DNA of 19,421 nucleotides. It comes from Anaerolineae bacterium (GTDB taxonomy: Bacteria; Chloroflexota; Anaerolineae; 4572-78; J111). Numbering within the stretch: position 1 is the stretch's first letter; every line of letters starts with the position of its first letter. A program made the position numbers and the translations under genes. The stretch spans positions 1-19,421 of the forward strand of contig JAGRBY010000066.1 in assembly GCA_020433835.1 (NCBI GenBank), in the 5' to 3' direction. The notes beneath the pieces were generated by a model. It was not told the DNA's origin. It did no database searches and was given only the letters and a program-made list of their open reading frames with translations. Below, one piece after another: positions 10,401 through 19,400 of this stretch.

Positions 10401-13400
10401 TTGACCTTTCGGTTATCGAGCCGATGGTGGGGGCGATGGTCGTAGAAATTATGGGCGTCGATCCGACTGACATTGAGAGTGAACACCCCTTCGAGAGCTA
10501 TGGCCTCGACCCGGTGCAGTTGAGCCTCTTGAAAATAAAGGTCGAAGAGTTGTATCACTGCGACCTACCTCCAACCCTCTTTTCAGGGCAGGGTTCGGCG
10601 GGGAGCATTGTTCAGTACCTCGCCTCGTTAACAATACTAGATGGCCAGGGTGAACCGCCTGTCGCCACAGAATCCACACTGTCTCTAGCTTCCATCGCCT
10701 ACACCTTGCAGGTCGGACGCGAAGCGATGGATAACCGGTTGGCTATCGTGACGGAAGACATCATTACCCTCCGTAAAAAATTGACGGCCTATCTGGTCAG
10801 TGAGACAAATGTTGAGGGTCTTCATTGGGGATCAGCTAAGAAAGAACACAAGAAGACCAGCATTTTTGCTCAGGATGAGGATTTACAGGAAGCACTAAAC
10901 AAATGGATCCGCAAAGGAAAGCTGGGGAAGTTAGCTGAGTTGTGGGTCTCTGGGGTTGAGATTGATTGGACATTGCTGTACAGCCGGCAAAGGCCCAAAC
11001 GCATTTCGTTGCCGACCTATCCGTTTGAGCGAAAACGGTATTGGGTTGATGAACATCAAAATCGTCAACAGCCTAGGAGCGCCTCATCTCTACCGGCAAA
11101 CCAAAGTCAAAATCAGCAAAGCCCTGGCAAGCTGGAGCTAAAATTAACTCAGGCCGTAGGAAAGCCACTGATCGAAGCTCAAGATACAAATGAACCGTCT
11201 CTACCAAAGATCACTCAGACAGATTTGAGGTTAAAAAATAGTTCAATCGACGAAACTCGAAGTCACCGGGTATCCCCTGTCAATGAAGCCTCAGGTCTAT
11301 CACTCTTCGATGCTAGAAAACAAGTGCGAAATTTACTGAAATCGACCTTGTACTTGGAGGGTGCTGTTGATGAAGATAAATCCTTCAATGAACTGGGGAT
11401 GGACTCGATTACCGGGGTGGAGTTTGTCAAAGCTCTCAATCGCTCTTTTTCTGTCGAGATGAAGGTCGCCAAACTGTACGATTATCCCACCGTGGAGGCG
11501 TTGTCTGCCTACCTAACTAGCCTGGTGAGTGAGCAAACCCCTCCCCCTTATCACGACATGGAAGTCGGCGATGCGACCAGTACCAAGCCCATTACAGACC
11601 CGTCGCCCTCCGGCAAACTCAAGTTGCCCACCTTAGCCCACAATCAAGCTGAGCCGCCGATAGAAGAAGCTAGGTCAGAAACTGATGTACCAAGCGACAT
11701 CCAAGAGCGTGACGTGGCGGTAATTGGGATGGCCGGTCGCTTTCCCGGCGCCGGCAACCTTGATGCGTTCTGGCACAATCTGAGAGAAGGGGTCTGTTCC
11801 ATCACCGAAATCCCACCCGACCGCTGGGACGTCTCCCGCTTCTTCGACCCCAATCCGAATGCCCCGGCCAAGAGCAGTAGCAAATGGGGCGGCTTCCTGA
11901 CCGACATCGACAAGTTCGACCCCCTCTTTTTCAACATCTCCCCGGCTGAAGCCGAGATGATGGACCCCCAACAACGCTTGGTCCTGGAAGAAGCCTACCA
12001 CGCTCTGGAAGCGGCCGGCTATGGCTCGCCCTCAGCTACTCGGCGGGGTTGTGGCTTGTATGTCGGGCTGATGAGTGGCAATGAGTATCTCAGCCGGCTG
12101 GCGCAAACTAAACCGGCTCAGGCGATGATGGGCAATGCCGGTTCCATTCTGGCCGGACGGGTGGCCTATGCCTTCGATTTGCAGGGGCCGGTGGTGACGG
12201 TCGATACGGCCTGTTCCTCCTCGCTGGTGGCGGTCGATATGGCCTGCAAGAGCCTGCTCAACCGAGAGGCAGAGATGATGCTGGCCGGGGGGGTGACCCT
12301 GTATCTGACCGAGCAGCCCTACCTGGGGATGAGCAAGGCCGGGATGTTATCCCCGGACGGTTTGTGCAAGACCTTTGATAGTCGGGCCGACGGCTTTGTA
12401 CCAGGGGAGGGGGTGGGCTTTGTCGTCCTCAAGCGGCTAAGCCAAGCCATCGCCGATGGGGACACGATTTATGGGGTCATCAAAGGCAGTGGGGTCAACC
12501 AGGATGGCAAGACCAACGGTTTAACGGCTCCGAATGTCAAGTCACAGCGAGAATTGCAGCTGGCGGTCTACCGCAAGTATGGGATTGATCCGAGCGAGAT
12601 CACCTATGTAGAAGCGCACGGCACGGGCACGAAGCTGGGCGACCCGATAGAAGTGGAGGCGTTGAGCGAAGCATTTCAGACCTATACCAAGACTAAGCAG
12701 TATTGCGCCCTCGGTTCGGTCAAGAGTAACATCGGTCACACCTCGGCGGCAGCGGGCGTGGCCGGCTTGCTCAAGGTGCTGCTGGCGCTGAAACACAGGC
12801 AGATACCGCCCTCACTCCACTTTGAGCAGCCCAATGAGCACATCGATTTTGAGAGCAGCCCCTTCTATGTCAATACCGAACTCAAGGATTGGACGGTGGA
12901 GAGCGGCCTGCGTCGAGCGGCGGTCAGTTCCTTTGGCTTCAGTGGCACCAATGCGCATCTGGTCATCGAGGAGTATCAGGGGTCAGGGGACAGGGGACAG
13001 AAGTCAGAGGCTGGACCGCAGGTGATTGTGCTGTCGGCCAGGAATGAGGAGCGGCTAAAGGCGTATGCCGAGAAGCTGCTGACCTTCTTGGAAGCAGATT
13101 TGGACGTTTCCTTGACTGATCTGGCCTACACCTTGCAGATCGGCCGGGAGGCCATGGATAATCGGCTGGCCTTTGTCGTCACTGACCTCAGCATCTTACG
13201 TGACAAGTTGACGGCCTATCTGGCTGATGAAACCGTCGTCATTGAGCAGTGCTACCAAGGGCAGGTGAAGCAAGAGCAAGATAGTCTCAATCTTCTTAAT
13301 AATGATGACGACAGCCAGAGCTTGATCCGGCAATGGCTCGTCAAAGGTAAGTTGGAAAAGCTGGCTCAGCTATGGGTGTCGGGGGTTGAGATTGAGTGGA

Positions 13401-16400
13401 CATTGCTGTATCCCAACCAGCCCCCCCGCCGGATATCGTTGCCGACCTATCCATTCGCTAAGAAACGGTATTGGTTTGACGGACAGGGAATGAAGGAAAA
13501 ACAAAGGTCACAGGCTGTTGCCGCCACATCGTCAAGGGCTTACGAGGCTGAGCCAACCCAATTGGTTAGGCCTCATATTACCGGCCAACAAAAGGTGAGG
13601 TTGGCCGACTTGGCGGCTCAGCCTTTGCCGGGGAATGAGGAAAAGAGGCAAGCAGTTCCTGAGCCAGCGGCGGTGTATGACCCCATTGAAGCAGCAGACC
13701 AACTCGTCACCGAGACGGCACAAGTAGTCTCTATTGCTGCGAGCAACCGACCGTCCACAACCCCTGTTCAGAACCGACAGGCGATTGAGCAACAGTTGCG
13801 ACAGCAGTTGGTGGACCTGTTGTATGTTGAGCCTGAGGAGGTCGAGGCAGACAAGAAATTCATCGATTTGGGTCTGGACTCGATTACGGGAGTGGAATGG
13901 GTCAAGCGGATCAATGCTGAGTTTGGGCTAAACCTCAGCGCCACCACACTGTATGATCACCCTACTCTGCCGCGCTTAGCCAATCATCTGGTAAGCCTGA
14001 TGCCTGAGCACAGCCGTGAACCCTCAGCCGCGAAACAAGATCTTGGAGCAGTTGTTCTAGCTAACCGAGAGTCAATCCGCTTAAAACCAACGGGGGAGCA
14101 ACCTGAACCAATAAAAACGAGAATTTTTGAAGGGTATGGTCTGGTGGTCTCAAGTGTGCAAGCGGTGGCAGATAGCCGCCTGACTGCCTGGTCAGTGTCA
14201 CCTCCCAAGGATGATGAGGTCCAGATTGAGGTCAAAGCCTCGGCCATCAACTTTCCGGATGTGCTGTGTCTGAAAGGATTGTATCCGACCCTGCCCAGCT
14301 ATCCCTTTGTGCCTGGCTTTGAGGTGGCCGGCGTGGTAACCGCCGTCGGTCAAGCTGTGAGCCATCTGGCGGCAGGGGATGCGGTCATCGCTGTCACCGG
14401 CCGTCAGTTGGGCGGGCACGCCCACTTTGTCAACGTGCCCGGTTTCGGCGTGGTCAAAAAGCCGGATAGTCTTAGCTTCGAGGCGGCCTGTAGCTTGCCG
14501 ATCATCTTCCTGACCACCTACCACGCCTTCGAGTTGGCCAAGCTGAAGGTAGGGGAGCACACCCTGATCCAGACAGCGGCCGGAGGCTGTGGCCTGATGG
14601 CGGTTCAACTAGCCAATTTACAGCAGGCCATCATCTATGGCACCTCCAGCCGCGAGAGCAAACTCGCCTTCCTGGAGCAGATTGGGGTTGACTACCCCCT
14701 AGACTACACCGGCCCCTTCGATGAAAGGATCAAGTCCCTGACGGCCAATCGGGGGGTGGATGTGGTGCTCAATATGCTGGCCGGCCCAGCCATTCAAAAG
14801 GGACTGAAGGTGCTGGCTCCGGGCGGTAGATATCTGGAGTTGGCGGTTCATGGGCTTAGAGCCAGTGGTGAATTGGACTTATCCCACTTGGTACACAATC
14901 AAGCCTTTTACAGTATCGATGGCCGACGCGGCGGCTTTGGCGGGCCTGAGCTTATGACCAGATATCTAAAGCGAATGGTGGAGATGGTGGTCAACGAAGA
15001 GATCTACCCGGTGGTCCACAAGATTTATCCCCTCTCCCAAATTCAGCAAGCGTTGCACTATGTTGAAAGCGGAGCGCATCTGGGTAAGGTGGTCATCAGC
15101 CACAGCCAAGAGCAGGTCATCGACCTGACCGAACAGTGTCTGAGGGACATGGTGCGGCAGAAGCAACGGAGCCGGCGTCGAAAGCCGGTTCAAGTCCAGG
15201 CTACTGAAAAGCAGATAGCCGCCAGTCAGCCTAATGACGACATCGCCATCATTGGGATGGCCGGTCGCTTTCCGGGCGCTGAGGATGTCCAGCAGTTCTG
15301 GTCCAATCTGGCCACTGGGATTGACTCGATTAGGGAAGTTGCCCCGGAGCGCTGGGATATTGAGCGCTACTACGACCCGGATCGACAAGCACCCGGCAAG
15401 AGCAGCAGCAAATGGCTGGGCGCGATGGCCGACATCGATAAGTTCGACCCGCTTTTTTTCAATATCTCTCCCCGTGAAGCGGAATTGATGGACCCTCAAC
15501 AACGTCTGTTTCTAGAGGAGGCCTGGACCGCCCTCGAAGATGCCGGCTATGCCGGTCAAACCCTGTCTGAATGCAAATGTGGCATCTTTGTCGGGGTCGG
15601 GGTCGGGGATTACCACTTCGGACTAGACCGGAGCACCGCAGGGGTGGATGCCCATACCCTGTTGGGTAGCGCTCCCTCGATTCTGACCGCCCGGCTGGCC
15701 TACATCCTGAACTTGAAAGGGCCATGTCTGGCCATCGATACCGCTTGCTCCTCCTCGCTGGTAGCCATTCACGAGGGCTGTCAAAGCCTGTTGACCGGTC
15801 AGAATGACATGGTCTTGGCCGGCGGGGTGAGTGTCTTGACCGGCCCGCAGATGCACATTATGACCAGCCAAGCCGGGATGCTGGCCGGAGATGGCCGCTG
15901 CAAAACCTTCGATAACCGGGCCGATGGCTTTGGCATTGCCGAGGGGGTGGGGGTGGTTGTTTTGAAACGCCTGGCCGAGGCTGAACGAGATGGGGACCAG
16001 ATTTACGGCGTCATCAAAGGCAGTGGGCTCAATCAGGATGGAGCCACCAACGGTATCACCGCCCCCAGTGTCACCTCCCAAACCGCTTTGGAGCTGGAGG
16101 TGTACCGTCGGTCAGGCATCGACCCCAGCAGTATCACCTTGGTCGAAGCCCACGGCACCGGCACCAAGCTGGGCGATCCCATTGAGGTCGAAGCCCTAAC
16201 CAAAGCTTTCCGCAGCTATACCGAGCAGAGCGGCTATTGTGCCCTCGGTTCGGTCAAGATGAACATCGGACATACCCTGACCGCAGCTGGCGTGGCCGGG
16301 GTGATCAAGGTTTTGCTGGCGCTGAAACACCAACAGTTGCCCCCCTCGCTCCATTTTGAGCAGCCCAACGAGCATATCGATTTTGAGACCAGCCCCTTTT

Positions 16401-19400
16401 ACGTGAATACCGAGTTAAAGGCGTGGGAGGTAGAGACGGGTCCCCGCCGAGCGGCGGTTAGTTCCTTTGGCTTCAGTGGGACCAATGCCCATCTGGTCAT
16501 CGAGGAGTATCAGGGGGCAAGAGTCAGGAATCAGGGGGCAGGGGAAGGCCCGCAGGTGATTGTTCTGTCGGCCAGGAATGAAGAACGGCTCAGGGCGTAT
16601 GCTCAACGGCTGTTGGCCTTCTTGGAGCAAGCCTCAGCTCCACAGCTGGCTGACCAGAAACGCGACACTTCTGCCATCGAACAAACGGTGCGAGCAATGG
16701 TCGCAGAGATGGCCGGCGTCTCCCCTGATGAGATCGAGGTTGAGCAACCTTTCGAGGCGTATGGCCTGGATGTGGTGCAACTAAGCTGGTTGAAAACGAG
16801 GGTCGAGGCGCAGTATGGTTGTGATTTGCCACTCACCCTCTTGTCAGAGCAGGCCTCGGTGACGACTGTGACCCACCACCTGGCCTCACTAGCAGCACAA
16901 GATAAACGTAACCCTCAAGGAGAAGCCTCGCAGTTGGGATTATCATTAGCCAGCCTGGCTTACACCTTGCAGGTGGGGCGGGAGGCGATGGAAATGCGGC
17001 TGGCTCTGGTGGCGCACAACTTGGCCGATGTCCAGCACAAACTTGCAGATTATCTAGAGAATAAAACAGAAAATATTTTTCAACATTATCTACAAGCCGA
17101 CAGCGCACGGCTTGATCTTCTAATGGAGGGCAACGAGGCCAAAGTTTTCGTCAAGTCGTTGATCAAGGAGGGCCGGCTAGAAAAACTGGCCCAACTCTGG
17201 GTGTCGGGAATTGAGATTGAGTGGGGCTTGTTGCATGGCGTAGAGAAACCTGACCGGATTTCGTTACCGACCTATCCCTTTGCCCGAGAGCGATACTGGC
17301 TGCCTAACAATGAAGAATTGAGAATGAAGAATGAAGAATTATCAATTCACAATCCACAATTTACAATTGCTTCGCTGCATCCATTGGTTCACAAGAACAT
17401 TTCCGACTTGGAAGAGCAACGCTTTAGTACCGTCTTCAGGGGGTCGGAGTTCTTTCTGACTGACCATCGCGTCCGAGGCGAGAAAGTGCTGCCGGGGGTG
17501 GCCTATCTGGAAATGGCCCGCGCTGCCGGAACGATGGCGGTTAGAGAGGGGGCAGTGATCCAACTGAAGGATGTGGTTTGGCTCAGGCCGCTGGTCGTCG
17601 GCGATGCGCCGGTCGAGACCCAAGTAGGGCTGTATGCGGAGGAAAGTGGTGAGGTGCGCTATGAGGTCAGCACTCTCGACGATGAAGGCAACCCATTGCT
17701 CCACAGCCGGGGTCAGCTAGTCATGGGTGCGGCTGAGGAAAGCCAGACTATCGACCTGGCTGCGATCCGGCAACGTTGCCTGGAGCGGGTGACAGGCGAG
17801 ACGTGCTATCGACGGTTTGAAGAACACGGGTTAGTCTACGGTCCCAGCTTTCAAGTCATCGAGGATGTCGTTGGCAACGAGACGGAGGCCCTGGCCCGGC
17901 TGAGGTTACCGGCTGAGGTAGATACAGCCCGGTACACCCTGCCCCCGAGTCTGCTGGATGGGGCGCTGCAAAGTGTGATGGGGCTAACCGGGGCTCAGAA
18001 TTTGGGTCTGTCTTTACCGTTTGCCCTGGATTTGCTAGAGCTACTGGCTCCCCTCCCGGCCACGGGCTATGCGTATGTAACGCGGTTGGCGGTCGAGGCG
18101 GAGACGGCGCATTTCAACGTTGCTTTGCTAGATGACCAGGGACGGGTGTGTCTGAAGCTGCACAACTTTACCGTAAAAGCCATCCCCCAACCGGAGGAGC
18201 CGGGCTGGTATTACCACCCCTACTGGCAACGAGAAGAACTGGCCGCAGCGCAGTCCAAGACAGCTCAGGCAATGGGTGACATCGTCCTGATCTTCCCAAA
18301 AGGACTGGAGCCATTAGCCGACAGGCTGATGACACATTACCCCCAGCAGCGGGTGGTCTGCTTCACTCTCAGTAATACAAACATGCGGTTGAGCGAGACA
18401 GAGTGGGAAGTGGACTTGAATGACAGCGAGGGGATGACAGCCAGTCTGGATACCCTGACCCGGATTGACACCTTGTATTTTCTGGGCGGTCTGTCAGAAC
18501 AACACCATGGCCCGTTCTCTTTAGACGGACTGGCTCGGAGCCAAGAGCAAGGCGTGCTCAACCTATTCCGCCTAGTCAAGATTTTAGAGCAACGGGGACT
18601 GATGAGCCATCTATCAAACCTCAAAGTACTGACCAATCATGCTCAGCAACTCCATTCTCAGGAACCCATTCAGCCCTGGAGTGCCTCCCTGAGCGGGCTG
18701 ACCATGAGCCTGGCTAGGGAATATCCGGCGGTCAAGGTCAGTTGCATTGATGTTATCCTGACCCCCAATGAGGCGGGGCAGCCTATTCTGGCTGAGGCCA
18801 ATGTGCTGGCTCTCATCGCCGAAGGGGGCGGTCAAGGTCAGCCGGTTGCGCTGCGACAGGGTGTTCGATATATCAGGCAACTGGCTCCTCTGAGCTTGCC
18901 GCCAGCCCAAGAACCGCTTTACCGGCCTAGTGGAGTCTATCTGATCCTGGGCGGAGCCGGGGGCATTGGCCTGGAAACAGCCGTCCATCTGGCCGAACAA
19001 GTGCAGGCTAAGGTAGTGCTGGTTGGCCGCAGTGCCTTAACCAGTGAGAAGCAAGCTCAACTGGAGCGGATAAGAGACGCCGGCGGGGACTATCTGTATT
19101 GCCGGGCAGATGGTGCTGACCTGAGCCAGATGCAAGCCGTGGTTCGGGAGGCCAATGAGACATTCGGCCCGATCAACGGTGTCATCCATTCCGCCCTGGT
19201 GTTGCGGGATGGATCCCTCAGAACAACGACCGAAGCCGACTTTCACGCGGCCTTGACCCCCAAGGTGACCGGCAGTGTGGTGCTGGCTGAAGTGGTCAAA
19301 GACGAGCCTTTGGACTTTATGCTCTTCTTCTCCTCGGTTCAGTCGATGTGGGGCAATGCCGGGCAGGGCAACTATGCCGCAGGGAGCACCTTCGCCGATG

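Noticed and set aside
17309..17368. Tandem repeats considered as a CRISPR array or mobile element end
   Set aside because: Units are only 7 bp, degenerate, without spacers or inverted ends, and translated in frame within one PKS gene.
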